DNA from: an uncultured Prochlorococcus sp.
GTDB lineage: Bacteria > Cyanobacteriota > Cyanobacteriia > PCC-6307 > Cyanobiaceae
Direction: 5' to 3'
DNA length: 64,000 bases
Assembly (NCBI GenBank): GCA_902519235.1
Contig: CABYJE010000001.1
Coordinates: forward strand, 124,001-188,000
The position numbers were made by a program, and so were the translations under genes. Within the stretch, counting starts at the first letter, position 1. Each line of letters starts with the position of its first letter. This document shows positions 1 through 9,651 of this stretch, in pieces. The notes beneath the pieces were generated by a model that was not told the DNA's origin, ran no database searches, and worked only from the letters and a program-made list of their open reading frames with translations.

Positions 1-496
1 AATACTTTTATCTAAAAAAGCAGCAATTAATTTATGGGATTTCTCAACTTCCAAAAATGTTGCACCTTGTGGTTTAGGAGCTAGAGATACTCTTAGACTG
101 GAAGCAGGCATGCATCTTTATGGTCAAGACATAAATGAAGAAACTTCTCCATATGAAGCAGGGTTAGGCTGGCTAGTACATCTAGAAAATAATCATGAAT
201 TCTTTGGTAGGAAATTTCTTGAAGAGCAGTCAAAATTTGGTATTCAAAAAAAGTTAGTTGGTCTCTCTATAGAAGGTAAAGCAATAGGAAGAAAAGGTTG
301 CGCAGTGCTTAAAGGTGAAGAAAATATTGGAACTATCACAAGCGGCAGTTGGTCTCCAAGTAAACAACAAGCTATAGCTTTTGCATACATCAATACTTCG
401 CATGCCTTAATAAATAATGAAGTTCAAATATTAATAAGAGGCAAAAAATTCAAAGGGGTTATAACAAAAAGAGCCTTTTATAAAAAGAATTATTAA
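1..496 (+). CDS. gcvT: Glycine cleavage system T protein (aminomethyltransferase), 5' end cut by window
   Basis: This is the C-terminal part of the T protein of the glycine cleavage system, which moves the aminomethyl carbon from the lipoyl H protein to tetrahydrofolate. The ORF track starts at an internal Met (110), but the same frame is open to the window edge (first full codon at base 2). It reads ...[23 protein letters not shown], the signature preceding the family's C-terminal barrel. The remainder contains the expected GxTSGxxSP-like stretch ([11 protein letters not shown]) and ends normally. It lies 55 bp upstream of aspS on the same strand. The family identification is firm; the true start is outside the window. 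Confidence 0.93.
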   Translation, partial: ILLSKKAAINLWDFSTSKNVAPCGLGARDTLRLEAGMHLYGQDINEETSPYEAGLGWLVHLENNHEFFGRKFLEEQSKFGIQKKLVGLSIEGKAIGRKGCAVLKGEENIGTITSGSWSPSKQQAIAFAYINTSHALINNEVQILIRGKKFKGVITKRAFYKKNY

Positions 497-551
497 CAAA
501 ATTTACCCTTAAAGAATTATTATAAGTTATTGATAAATAAATCATACTTAG

Positions 552-2348
552 ATGAGAAACAAAATTTGCGAAGAACTCAATAATACAGATATTGGTAAAT
601 TAGTTAATCTATGCGGATGGGTAGATAGAAGAAGAGATCATGGTGGTGTAATTTTTATTGATTTAAGAGATCATAGTGGATTCCTACAAATAACAATAAA
701 TCCCGATGATGGTGGAGATCTATTTAAACAGGCAGAAACTCTAAGAAATGAGACGGTAATAATGGTTAGCGGAATTATTAATGAAAGGCCCAAAGATTCC
801 ATAAATAAAAATTTAAGTACTGGAGAATTAGAGCTTAAGGTTAAAGATTTGCAAATTCTCAATCAAATTAAAAAAAACCTGCCTTTTCCAGTGTCTATAC
901 ATGATTATGAAAAAACAAAAGAGGAACTCAGATTAAAGTATAGATATCTAGATTTAAGAAGAGGGAAATTACTAGAAAATTTAAAAACGAGGCATAAGAT
1001 TATTAAAGTTGCTAGAGATTTTCTTGATAATTTTGGATTTACAGAAGTAGAGACTCCATTACTTACAAAATCAACTCCAGAAGGCGCGCGCGATTTTCTT
1101 GTTCCTGCACGTCTTTCGAATGGAGAATTTTTTGCCCTACCTCAATCGCCACAACTGTTTAAACAACTTTTAATGGTTGGAGGCTTGGACAAGTATTATC
1201 AAATCGCAAAATGTTTCCGTGATGAAGACTTAAGAGCAGATAGACAGCCAGAGTTTACTCAATTAGATATTGAAATGAGCTTTATTAGTGAAGAAGAAAT
1301 AATTTCTTTTAATGAAAGTCTTATAAAAACAATTTGGAAAGAAGTTTTAAATATTAATTTTGATAATGCTTTTCCAAGAATTTCATGGCAAGAAGCGATG
1401 GATAATTACGGAACAGATAGACCAGATACAAGATATGAAATGTTATTGAAAGATTTAGGAGAAGTATTAGGTAATATTGGCTTTAATATTTTCACCAAAG
1501 CAATTAAATCTGGAGGTTATATAAAATCCATAACAGTCAAAGGAGGTAATTCAAGTATTAGCAACGTAAGAATTAAACCAGGAGGTGATATTTTCCAAGT
1601 GGCTCAAGACGCAGGAGCTGGTGGTTTAGCCTTTATAAGAGTAAAAGGAAACGATCTTGAGACTATTGGGGCAATTAAAAATAATTTAAGTAAAGAGCAT
1701 ACAGCCGATATTTTAAGAATCACAGAAGCACAAGATGGAGACTTAATCCTCTTGGGGGCTGGAGATAAACAAATTGTCAACCAGTCATTAGATAGAGTGA
1801 GACAATACATCGCAAAAGACTTAAATCTCATAGATAAAAGTAAATGGAATTTCTTATGGGTAACTGATTTCCCTATGTTTGAGAGAAATGAAGAAGAAAA
1901 CAGATATGAAGCTTTACATCACCCTTTTTGTTCTCCAAAAAATATAAAATCTAAAGATTCTAAAAACTTGAAAAAATCACTTGAGAACTCTATAGCCAAT
2001 GCTTATGACTTAGTTCTTAATGGATTAGAGTTAGGAGGTGGCTCATTACGTATTCATGAAGCGAACTTGCAACGAGAGGTTCTGAAAACAGTAGGCCTAA
2101 CTAATAAAGACATTGATGAAAAATTCGGATTTTTAATAGAAGCCTTAGAAATGGGTGCTCCTCCTCATGGTGGAATAGCGTTTGGATTAGATCGTATTAC
2201 CATGCTGATAATTGGTGCAGATTCAATCAGAGAAACCATTGCTTTCCCAAAAAATCAACAAGCAAAATGTCTTCTCACAAATGCACCTTCAAATGTCTCT
2301 GAATCACAATTAAAAGAATTAGATATTGAAATAACAATTGATGAATAA
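552..2348 (+). CDS. aspS: Aspartyl-tRNA synthetase
   Basis: Class II aminoacyl-tRNA synthetase that charges tRNA with aspartate in the cytoplasm. The N-terminal OB-fold anticodon-binding domain is visible ([20 protein letters not shown], about residues 21-40). The catalytic core has the motif 1 region ([21 protein letters not shown]), motif 2 with [20 protein letters not shown] near residues 220-240, and motif 3 [13 protein letters not shown] near residues 537-549. The bacterial GAD insertion domain lies between motifs 2 and 3. At 598 aa it has normal bacterial length. Whether it also makes Asp-tRNA(Asn) for GatCAB amidation cannot be decided from this sequence alone. Confidence 0.97.
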   Translation: MRNKICEELNNTDIGKLVNLCGWVDRRRDHGGVIFIDLRDHSGFLQITINPDDGGDLFKQAETLRNETVIMVSGIINERPKDSINKNLSTGELELKVKDLQILNQIKKNLPFPVSIHDYEKTKEELRLKYRYLDLRRGKLLENLKTRHKIIKVARDFLDNFGFTEVETPLLTKSTPEGARDFLVPARLSNGEFFALPQSPQLFKQLLMVGGLDKYYQIAKCFRDEDLRADRQPEFTQLDIEMSFISEEEIISFNESLIKTIWKEVLNINFDNAFPRISWQEAMDNYGTDRPDTRYEMLLKDLGEVLGNIGFNIFTKAIKSGGYIKSITVKGGNSSISNVRIKPGGDIFQVAQDAGAGGLAFIRVKGNDLETIGAIKNNLSKEHTADILRITEAQDGDLILLGAGDKQIVNQSLDRVRQYIAKDLNLIDKSKWNFLWVTDFPMFERNEEENRYEALHHPFCSPKNIKSKDSKNLKKSLENSIANAYDLVLNGLELGGGSLRIHEANLQREVLKTVGLTNKDIDEKFGFLIEALEMGAPPHGGIAFGLDRITMLIIGADSIRETIAFPKNQQAKCLLTNAPSNVSESQLKELDIEITIDE

Positions 2349-2391
2349 GAATATATATGGATGTTCTAAAAGTTTTTTGTTTAAATAAGAT

Positions 2392-2424
2392 ATGAGGAGG
2401 CTGTGCTTAATTAAAAATATTTAA
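2392..2424 (+). other. Possible 10-codon minicistron ending on the pyrG start codon
   Basis: An ATG at 2392 opens a very short frame, [10 protein letters not shown], whose TAA stop shares one base with the pyrG ATG (TAATG). Codons 2 and 3 are AGG AGG, a perfect Shine-Dalgarno-like core that lies about 23 nt from the pyrG ATG, too far for normal use by pyrG itself. It may be a coupled leader peptide or chance; no evidence of translation is available. Confidence 0.25.
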
Positions 2425-4034
2425 TGTCAAAATTTGTATTTGTCACAGGAGGAGTAGTTTCCAGTATTGGTAAAGGAATTGTAGCTGCTAGCTTGGGAAG
2501 ATTATTAAAGTCTAGAGGATATAGTGTTTCAATACTAAAACTAGATCCATATCTAAATGTTGATCCAGGCACAATGAGCCCTTTCCAACATGGAGAAGTA
2601 TTTGTAACCGAAGATGGGGCCGAAACCGATCTAGATTTAGGTCACTATGAAAGATTTACTGATACTGCAATGACTAGGTTAAATAGTGTGACTACTGGAT
2701 CTATCTATCAAGCAGTTATTAATAAAGAAAGAAGAGGTAATTATAATGGTGGAACTGTGCAAGTAATACCTCACATAACGGGAGAAATAAGAGAAAGAAT
2801 TCATAGAGTAGCCTCCAACAGCAATGCAGATATTATTATTACTGAAATTGGTGGAACAGTTGGTGATATTGAATCTTTACCTTTTTTAGAGGCAATAAGG
2901 GAATTCAAAAATGATGTCAACAGGAATGATGTTGCATACATACACGTAACATTACTTCCTTACATAAAAACATCTGGCGAAATTAAAACTAAACCAACAC
3001 AACATTCAGTAAAAGAATTAAGATCAATTGGAATTCAACCAGATCTACTTGTATGCCGAAGTGATAAATCAATAAATGAAGGTCTTAAAAAGAAACTTAG
3101 TGGATTTTGTGGAGTAAATATTAATTCAGTAATAGAAGCATTAGATGCAGATAGCATTTATTCTGTACCTCTTGCTTTAAAAAAAGAGGGTTTGTGCAAA
3201 GAAACTCTGAAGTATCTTGAACTTGAAGACAAAGAATGCGACTTGAAAAATTGGGAAGCACTAATTCACAATCTAAGAAATCCTGGAGACCCAATAAAAG
3301 TTGCTCTTGTAGGCAAATATATTGAACTTGGAGATGCATATTTATCTGTAGTTGAAGCTTTAAGACATGCATGCATTGAAAACAAGGCTTTATTAGATTT
3401 GAGATGGGTGAGCGCTGAAATGATAGAAAAAGATTCAGCAGAAACTTACTTAAATGAAGTTGATGCAATTGTCGTACCTGGAGGATTTGGGAATAGGGGA
3501 GTAAATGGCAAAATTTCTGCTATAAAATTCGCAAGAGAAAAGAAAATTCCATTTTTAGGCCTTTGCCTTGGTATGCAATGTGCAGTTATAGAGTGGGCTA
3601 GGAATGTAGCTAATCTTCCAGATGCATCTAGTTCAGAACTAGACCCAAATACTCCCAATCCAGTAATACATTTATTACCAGAACAGGAAGATGTAGTTGA
3701 TTTAGGTGGGACAATGAGACTTGGAGTTTATCCATGTAGATTGACAAATAATACAACTGGAAAAAACTTATATGATGAAGATGTTATTTATGAGAGACAT
3801 CGACATAGATACGAATTTAATAATTACTACAAACAAAGTTTTCTAAATTCCGGATACAAAATTAGTGGTACATCACCAGATGGCAGATTAGTTGAGTTAA
3901 TTGAGTTAGAAAATCATCCTTACTTCTTAGCATGTCAATATCATCCTGAGTTTTTATCAAGACCTGGCAAACCTCATCCTTTATTTAAAGGATTAATAAA
4001 AGCCTCTCAAGACAAGTTAACTCAATCAAATTAA
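2424..4034 (+). CDS. pyrG: CTP synthase
   Basis: Converts UTP to CTP using ATP and glutamine, the last step of pyrimidine nucleotide synthesis. The N-terminal synthase domain opens with [17 protein letters not shown] (nucleotide-binding loop) and has [24 protein letters not shown]. The C-terminal class I glutamine amidotransferase has PGGFGNRG, the nucleophile elbow GLCLGMQ (Cys near residue 380) and the catalytic His-Glu in CQYHPEF. 536 aa is the usual length. The start is fixed by the conserved N-terminus. An AGGAGG sits unusually far upstream inside a tiny ORF (see separate entry). queE follows 25 bp downstream. Confidence 0.98.
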   Translation: MSKFVFVTGGVVSSIGKGIVAASLGRLLKSRGYSVSILKLDPYLNVDPGTMSPFQHGEVFVTEDGAETDLDLGHYERFTDTAMTRLNSVTTGSIYQAVINKERRGNYNGGTVQVIPHITGEIRERIHRVASNSNADIIITEIGGTVGDIESLPFLEAIREFKNDVNRNDVAYIHVTLLPYIKTSGEIKTKPTQHSVKELRSIGIQPDLLVCRSDKSINEGLKKKLSGFCGVNINSVIEALDADSIYSVPLALKKEGLCKETLKYLELEDKECDLKNWEALIHNLRNPGDPIKVALVGKYIELGDAYLSVVEALRHACIENKALLDLRWVSAEMIEKDSAETYLNEVDAIVVPGGFGNRGVNGKISAIKFAREKKIPFLGLCLGMQCAVIEWARNVANLPDASSSELDPNTPNPVIHLLPEQEDVVDLGGTMRLGVYPCRLTNNTTGKNLYDEDVIYERHRHRYEFNNYYKQSFLNSGYKISGTSPDGRLVELIELENHPYFLACQYHPEFLSRPGKPHPLFKGLIKASQDKLTQSN

Positions 4035-4059
4035 TATTCTTTATTTTTTTGAAGGAAAA

Positions 4060-4728
4060 ATGACAAATTTTTTACCCTTAGTCGAACAATTTCATTCATT
4101 ACAAGGTGAAGGATATCATGCTGGAAAAAGTGCTTTTTTTGTAAGATTAGCTGGTTGTAAAGTTGGATGTTCGTGGTGCGATACCAAGAAGTCATGGGAT
4201 GAGAAACAATACCCCTCTATATCAATTGAAAAAATAATAGATCGCATAAAAATTGCTAGAGGGAAAGGAGCTGCTTTTTGCGTTATTACAGGTGGAGAAC
4301 CCTTACAACATAACTTAGATAATTTTTGCAAAGCCATAAAAAAAATGACGATGGGAGAAGAACAAAAGTCAATGAAAATTCATATTGAGACGAGTGGAGT
4401 TAATTCGATATCTGGAAGTTATGACTGGATTACTTTATCTCCAAAAAGACACTCACCTCCAAAGAATTATTTTTTAAAAAACTGTAATGAGGTCAAAATA
4501 ATCATAAATGAAATAGAAGATATTGAATTTGCTATTCAAATAAAAAAAGAAACTTTAAATCAATATCAACTCTCAAAAAGCGAAGATGGCTTAAAAAAAG
4601 ATAAAATTTTTTATTTACAGCCAGCATGGAACAATAAAAATGGTTTTTCTCTTGCTATTGATTTCGTAAAAAATAATCCAGATTGGAAATTAAGCCTTCA
4701 AACTCACAAATACTTAAAAATTAAATGA
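4060..4728 (+). CDS. queE: 7-carboxy-7-deazaguanine synthase
   Basis: Radical SAM enzyme that contracts 6-carboxy-tetrahydropterin to 7-carboxy-7-deazaguanine on the way to preQ0 and queuosine. It shows the QueE N-terminal signature FHSLQGEGYHAGKSAFFVRLAGC and a radical-SAM CxxxCxxC cluster site (CKVGCSWC, about residues 33-40). A glycine-rich VITGGEPL follows, then HIETSG. At 222 aa it is within family range. It is followed 6 bp later by queC, the next enzyme of the pathway, which strongly supports the call. Confidence 0.95.
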   Translation: MTNFLPLVEQFHSLQGEGYHAGKSAFFVRLAGCKVGCSWCDTKKSWDEKQYPSISIEKIIDRIKIARGKGAAFCVITGGEPLQHNLDNFCKAIKKMTMGEEQKSMKIHIETSGVNSISGSYDWITLSPKRHSPPKNYFLKNCNEVKIIINEIEDIEFAIQIKKETLNQYQLSKSEDGLKKDKIFYLQPAWNNKNGFSLAIDFVKNNPDWKLSLQTHKYLKIK

Positions 4729-4734
4729 AATAAT

Positions 4735-5409
4735 ATGACTCTTAAAGATAAATCGATAGTAGTTTTATTATCTGGAGGTTTAGATTCTTCTACAGTTACT
4801 GGTATCGCAAATAAATCGGAAGCTAAAATTTTTGGCCTTTCATTTGATTACGGTCAACGTCATAAAAAAGAATTAGATTCTGCATCTATAATTGCAAAAC
4901 ACTTTCATATCGAAGAATTTAAAATCATTAAGCTTGACTTATCTCTGTGGGGAGGCTCTTCATTAACTGATACTCAAAAAAATATTCCGATAGGAGGAGT
5001 TCAATCTAATACAATTCCTAATACTTATGTTCCTGGGAGAAATACTATATTTATTTCCGTGGCACTAAGTTACGCCGAAGCAATAGATGCTGATTTTATA
5101 GGGTTAGGAGTTAATGCACTGGATTATTCTGGCTATCCAGATTGCAGACCTGATTACATTAAAAAATTTCAAGAATTAGCAGATCTAGCCAATAAACGAG
5201 GAAGGGAAAATAACCCAATAAAGCTTTGGACGCCTCTATTAGATCTAAATAAAGAAGAGATTATTAAATTAGCTTTTGACAATAATGTCCCTTTAGAAAA
5301 AACGTGGAGTTGTTATTCAGGCAATTCAAAACCATGCGGAAAGTGTGATAGCTGCAGAATTAGAAATGGCGCATATGAAAAATGGCTTAATAAAAAAAAT
5401 AAAAAATGA
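4735..5409 (+). CDS. queC: 7-cyano-7-deazaguanine (preQ0) synthase
   Basis: ATP-dependent enzyme converting 7-carboxy-7-deazaguanine to preQ0, precursor of the queuosine tRNA base. The PP-loop SGGLDSST lies at about residues 13-20, followed by FDYGQRHKKEL. The C-terminal zinc site has CYSGNSKPCGKCDSC (about residues 188-202). 224 aa is normal. It sits 6 bp after queE and overlaps pabB by 4 bp (ATGA), so translation of queC and pabB is probably coupled. The next queuosine gene visible is queG at 46.5 kb. Confidence 0.96.
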   Translation: MTLKDKSIVVLLSGGLDSSTVTGIANKSEAKIFGLSFDYGQRHKKELDSASIIAKHFHIEEFKIIKLDLSLWGGSSLTDTQKNIPIGGVQSNTIPNTYVPGRNTIFISVALSYAEAIDADFIGLGVNALDYSGYPDCRPDYIKKFQELADLANKRGRENNPIKLWTPLLDLNKEEIIKLAFDNNVPLEKTWSCYSGNSKPCGKCDSCRIRNGAYEKWLNKKNKK

Positions 5410-6725
5410 AAATCAAAAAAATAAATCTAGAAAAATGGATAGATCCAGCACGTATTGCTCATCGTCTAACAAAACAATTCGGAGATAGAGGATTAGCTTG
5501 GTTAGACAGTGATGGTAAAGAAAATGGGGAATGGTCAATAATAGGAATTCAACCTAAAAAAATAATCCAATCAAGAGATATCAATAACTTAAACAAAGCT
5601 AATGATCCCTTTAACAATTTAAAAGATATTGAAAAAGGATTTTGGATCGGATGGTTAAGTTATGAAGCTGGAGTATACATAGAACCAAAAAACCCTTGGC
5701 GACCATCTGATATGGCAACTTTATGGATTGGATCATATGATCCAATCATTAAATGTAATCTAATAAAAAAAGAAATAATTATCGAAGGCACAAACTCATA
5801 TGAACTGATGAATTATAAAAATATAATCAACAATACAGAAACTATTGAAGAAGAGAATATTATTCAAACAAATATGAATTTTGATTTTTCAAAAATTAAT
5901 TTAGATGAAATGTCTGAAAAATTTCAGAAAAATATTTTAAAATTGAAAAAATTAATTTCTCTAGGGGATTTATTTCAAGCAAACCTAACAACTAAATGTG
6001 AAATTGAATCTTCAAAATACTATAGTCCTTTAGATATTTATTTAAAAATTAGAAGGAAATTACGAGCTCCCTTTGGAGGAATAATAATAAATAATAATGA
6101 TAATTATAAAGAGGCGGTATTATCAACCTCGCCAGAAAGATTTATAAAAATAGATAATAAAAATTTTGTAGAATCAAGACCTATTAAAGGAACTAGATCC
6201 AGAGATAAGGATTCCAATCAAGATGCACTTAATGCTATCGATTTAATAACGAACGAAAAAGATAGAGCCGAAAATATAATGATAGTTGACCTAATAAGAA
6301 ATGATTTAAGTAAAGTTTGCGAAAAAGGAAGTATTATGGTGCCAGAAATATTAAAACTTGAAAGTTTCTTAAAAGTTCATCATCTAACTTCAGTAATCAG
6401 AGGCAAATTAAAAAAAGACAGGAACTGGATTGATTTACTAAAAGCTTGTTGGCCTGGGGGCTCTATAACTGGAGCACCTAAATTAAGATCATGTCAGAGA
6501 CTTTTTGAATTAGAAGAATGTGAACGCGGACCATACTGTGGCTCATTCTTAAAGCTTGACTGGAATGGAGAGTTTGACAGCAATATACTAATAAGATCAT
6601 TTTTAATTAAAGATAAAAAAATCAATATATATGCTGGATGCGGAATAGTTATTGACTCAAATCCTGAAGAGGAAACTAATGAACTAAAGTGGAAACTTTT
6701 ACCATTAATTGATTCACTAAAATGA
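5406..6725 (+). CDS. pabB: Aminodeoxychorismate synthase component I
   Basis: Chorismate-binding enzyme of the TrpE/PabB/MenF family that makes 4-amino-4-deoxychorismate for p-aminobenzoate and folate. The C-terminal chorismate domain has SLGDLFQANLT, SRPIKGTRSRD, NDLSKVCEKG and PGGSITGAPKLRSCQ. The GDxxQxNLT form and the neighbouring pabC favour PabB over anthranilate synthase. 439 aa is typical for a stand-alone component I; no glutaminase domain is fused. It overlaps queC by 4 bp and pabC by 4 bp, giving one continuous translational block. The amidotransferase partner is not in the window. Confidence 0.9.
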   Translation: MKIKKINLEKWIDPARIAHRLTKQFGDRGLAWLDSDGKENGEWSIIGIQPKKIIQSRDINNLNKANDPFNNLKDIEKGFWIGWLSYEAGVYIEPKNPWRPSDMATLWIGSYDPIIKCNLIKKEIIIEGTNSYELMNYKNIINNTETIEEENIIQTNMNFDFSKINLDEMSEKFQKNILKLKKLISLGDLFQANLTTKCEIESSKYYSPLDIYLKIRRKLRAPFGGIIINNNDNYKEAVLSTSPERFIKIDNKNFVESRPIKGTRSRDKDSNQDALNAIDLITNEKDRAENIMIVDLIRNDLSKVCEKGSIMVPEILKLESFLKVHHLTSVIRGKLKKDRNWIDLLKACWPGGSITGAPKLRSCQRLFELEECERGPYCGSFLKLDWNGEFDSNILIRSFLIKDKKINIYAGCGIVIDSNPEEETNELKWKLLPLIDSLK

Positions 6726-7549
6726 TTGAAACACTAGGCTGGTATAAGGGTCAATGGTTAGAGATTGATAGAATATTGATTGCTGCTAATAATAGAGGAT
6801 TAAGATTTGCTGATGGGTTATTTGAAACCATTTTGATAAAAGAAAACAAACCTGTTCTTTTTGATGAACATCTGAAAAGATTTGAAAAAAGTAGCAAAAT
6901 TTTAAAAATTGATCTGAAAATAAACAAATTAACTTTAAGGCAACTTATTAATGATGGAATTAGAAAGTTATCGCTTAAGAATGATCAATTTGCTTCCGTA
7001 AGAATAAACTATAGTCGAGGCACTAATGAAGGCCGATCACTAACTATTCATAGCACTTTAAAGACAAAAGACTTAGATAATTTATGGCTTGAGTTCTATA
7101 AAATAAAACCAAATTTTAATCCGATAAGTGTTTATATTAGTCAAACGGAAAAAATAAATGAATTCAGTCTTATAAGTAAATGCAAAACATTTTCATACAA
7201 TCAGTCAATACAAGTTTTGACAGAAGCTAATGAAAAATCATTTGATGATTCTATCCTGTTGAATACTTCAAATGAACTTTGTTGTGGCAGCACATTTAAT
7301 CTTCTAATTAAAAGAAATAATCAATGGATAACACCTAGAAAAGAGAGCGGCTGTTTAGAAGGGATTATGGTTTCTAAAGCTTTAAAATTGAAAATTGTAA
7401 AAGAAGAATTAATTTCTCCAGAATTTCAAAATGATGACATAATAGTCGCAATTAATAGCTTATCTTGCAGACAAATTAATCAAGTTAATGATTTAAGGCT
7501 TAAACCTAAATTCGATCCGATTTACTTTTGGGATTTATTGTATAGTTGA
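6722..7549 (+). CDS. pabC: Aminodeoxychorismate lyase (class IV aminotransferase family)
   Basis: A fold-type IV PLP enzyme, most likely the lyase that releases p-aminobenzoate from aminodeoxychorismate. It contains RGLRFADGLFETILI near the N-terminus, a candidate PLP lysine in SKCKTFSYN (about residue 155) and a phosphate-binding GSTFNLLI region. 275 aa fits the family. Branched-chain and D-amino-acid aminotransferases share this fold, so the assignment relies mainly on its ATGA overlap with pabB. The 3' end overlaps the convergent cobA gene by 28 bp. Confidence 0.82.
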   Translation: MIETLGWYKGQWLEIDRILIAANNRGLRFADGLFETILIKENKPVLFDEHLKRFEKSSKILKIDLKINKLTLRQLINDGIRKLSLKNDQFASVRINYSRGTNEGRSLTIHSTLKTKDLDNLWLEFYKIKPNFNPISVYISQTEKINEFSLISKCKTFSYNQSIQVLTEANEKSFDDSILLNTSNELCCGSTFNLLIKRNNQWITPRKESGCLEGIMVSKALKLKIVKEELISPEFQNDDIIVAINSLSCRQINQVNDLRLKPKFDPIYFWDLLYS

Positions 7550-8337
7550 ACTTTATTAATATCTGGTAAATATACATCAGATACTTTAGTTATATTGTTA
7601 TTGACCTTAAATTCAACAATTTTTCCAATTATAATTATTGATGGAGCTAAAAACTGTTTATCTTTGATTTTTTCTACAAGATTATCTAATTTCTCTATAA
7701 AACATTTTTGATTTTTCAGAGTAGCTTCCTGGATTACAGCGCATTTTGTATTCTTACTTAAACCGCCTAAAATTAATTCTTCTACAATAAACTCAATATT
7801 TTTTATACCCATAAAGATAACTAAACTATCTGAAGATTTAGCTAAAGCTCTCCAATTGACGTTCTTTTTATCCTTATCAACATGCTCATGCCCAGTAACG
7901 AAAGTTACAGAACTTGCAGCATCTCTATGAGTAAGTGGAATACCAAAATATGTGGGAGCAGCTATACCAGACGTAATCCCAGGAACAATTTCAACTGAAA
8001 CTCCATTTTTTTCTAAAAGCGATACTTCTTCACCACCCCTAGAAAAGACAAATGGATCTCCCCCTTTAAGCCTTACAACATTTTTGCCTTCTTTTGCCAA
8101 TTTCAAAATAAGAGCATTAGTTTCAGCCTGAGGTACAGAACATTTACCAGCTCTTTTGCCTACATGAAAAATTTCGGTATTTTTTCCTGCCTCTTTTGTT
8201 ATTTCATCCGGAATTAAAGCATCATGAACTAATGCGTCACAATTTTTTATTAGGCGTAAAGCTTTAATAGTTAAAAGCTCAGGGTCACCAGGACCTGCTC
8301 CAACTAAATAAACAATGCCGGGCACAATATTCTCCAT
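7522..8337 (-). CDS. cobA: Uroporphyrinogen-III C-methyltransferase
   Basis: SAM-dependent enzyme that methylates uroporphyrinogen III at C2 and C7 to precorrin-2, the branch point to siroheme and cobalamin. Motifs of the tetrapyrrole methylase family are plain: VYLVGAGPGDPELLTIKA at the N-terminus, HDALI, VVRLKGGDPFVFSRGGEE, VPGITSGIAAPTYFGIPLTHR and FVTGHE. It is a single methylase domain without the CysG dehydrogenase part. The ORF track begins at a TTG two codons earlier; I chose the ATG at 8337 (MENIVPG). It converges on pabC with a 28-bp overlap and is divergent from the MFS gene. Confidence 0.94.
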   Translation of the reverse strand: MENIVPGIVYLVGAGPGDPELLTIKALRLIKNCDALVHDALIPDEITKEAGKNTEIFHVGKRAGKCSVPQAETNALILKLAKEGKNVVRLKGGDPFVFSRGGEEVSLLEKNGVSVEIVPGITSGIAAPTYFGIPLTHRDAASSVTFVTGHEHVDKDKKNVNWRALAKSSDSLVIFMGIKNIEFIVEELILGGLSKNTKCAVIQEATLKNQKCFIEKLDNLVEKIKDKQFLAPSIIIIGKIVEFKVNNNITKVSDVYLPDINKVQLYNKSQK

Positions 8338-8367
8338 TAACAAGTATGGTAGTAGAAGCTAATCGGA

Positions 8368-9651
8368 ATGAAGGTAAATATTGTGAAAGAAAGTTTATTA
8401 AAACCAAATAAAAAATTTACTCTCCTTAGTGCGTTTATCACTCTTCTCAATGATCGTTTAAGTGAAAGTATACTCTTACCCATATTACCCTCTTTTGTTT
8501 TACTTTTTGACTCTAAAGCAAGTACATATGGTTTATTATCCTGCACTTACCAATTGGCTCAATTTACAGCTTCTCCTTTTATAGGAATTATGAGTGATAG
8601 ATATGGAAGAAGACCTGTCACTCTTTTTTGTATTACTGGTTCAGTAATAGGAATATCAATATTATCTTTTACAGTTCTTTTTAATTGGTCAAATTCAATA
8701 GCTTCTATCCCATTATTTTTATTATTTTTAGCAAGACTAATTGACGGTTTAAGTGGTGGGACTGCAGCTACTGCAACAACAATTCTTGCAGATATTTCAA
8801 GCCCTGAAAAAAGAGCAAAAACATTTGGTCTTATTGGTGTAGCTTTTGGTTTAAGTTTTTTCTTAGGTAATATTTTTGTTGTAATTTTTGCAAAAAATAC
8901 AGATAATAATTTTATTATTCCAGTCTTGATAGCCTCAATCATTCCAATAATAAATTTCCTTCTCGTATTTTTTTACTTACCAGAAACCAAACCTAAAAGT
9001 AACTCAAATAAATCAAGAACTATTTTAAAAAACCCTTTAAAAGAGCTTTTTACAGTTTTCAAAGAAGAAAAGATTAAAAAATTATCATTAGCTTTTTTTA
9101 TTTACTTTATTGCTTTTACTGGATTGACCAATATCCTTATATTTTTCCTTCAAGAATCTTTAAACTGGACGACCAAAGCATCGAGTGGAACCCTAGTTGT
9201 AGTAGGAGTCATTGCAATTATCGTTCAGGGAGGACTAATTGGGCCTCTGGTAAAACAATTTGGCGAAATGCGATTAACACTTATCGGATCAGGCTTGATT
9301 CTTGTAGCATGTGCTCTTTTAATAACAGCTCCAAAAGAAAATGCGACAATAAATATTTATTCAGCTGTTTCATTTTTAGCCGTTGGGGCAGGATTAATTA
9401 CACCTACCTTAAGAGCACTAATATCAAAGAAATTAGACGTTGATAAACAAGGATCAATTTTAAGTAACCTTCAGGGTCTACAGAGTCTTGGAGGAGTTTT
9501 AGGAATTGCAATGGCGGGAAGGGTTTATGATAGTTTTGGTCCTAAATCACCTTTTATAGCTGGTTCCGTTATTTTACTTTTCATGATATACCTTATTGCA
9601 GAGGGTAAAAATAATAATTCGTTTAACAAACAAAAATCAAATGTATTTTAA
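8368..9651 (+). CDS. Major facilitator superfamily transporter, probable drug/metabolite efflux
   Basis: Inner-membrane carrier with about twelve predicted hydrophobic segments. The loop 2-3 MFS signature is present as GIMSDRYGRRPV (about residues 73-84), and segment 4-5 has LARLIDGLSGGTAATATTILADISSPEKRAKTFGLIG, resembling the TetA/multidrug-resistance branch of proton antiporters. 427 aa is normal length. The substrate cannot be told from sequence. It is divergent from cobA and its stop shares one base with the ppk start (TAATG), suggesting co-transcription with ppk. Confidence 0.8.
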   Translation: MKVNIVKESLLKPNKKFTLLSAFITLLNDRLSESILLPILPSFVLLFDSKASTYGLLSCTYQLAQFTASPFIGIMSDRYGRRPVTLFCITGSVIGISILSFTVLFNWSNSIASIPLFLLFLARLIDGLSGGTAATATTILADISSPEKRAKTFGLIGVAFGLSFFLGNIFVVIFAKNTDNNFIIPVLIASIIPIINFLLVFFYLPETKPKSNSNKSRTILKNPLKELFTVFKEEKIKKLSLAFFIYFIAFTGLTNILIFFLQESLNWTTKASSGTLVVVGVIAIIVQGGLIGPLVKQFGEMRLTLIGSGLILVACALLITAPKENATINIYSAVSFLAVGAGLITPTLRALISKKLDVDKQGSILSNLQGLQSLGGVLGIAMAGRVYDSFGPKSPFIAGSVILLFMIYLIAEGKNNNSFNKQKSNVF

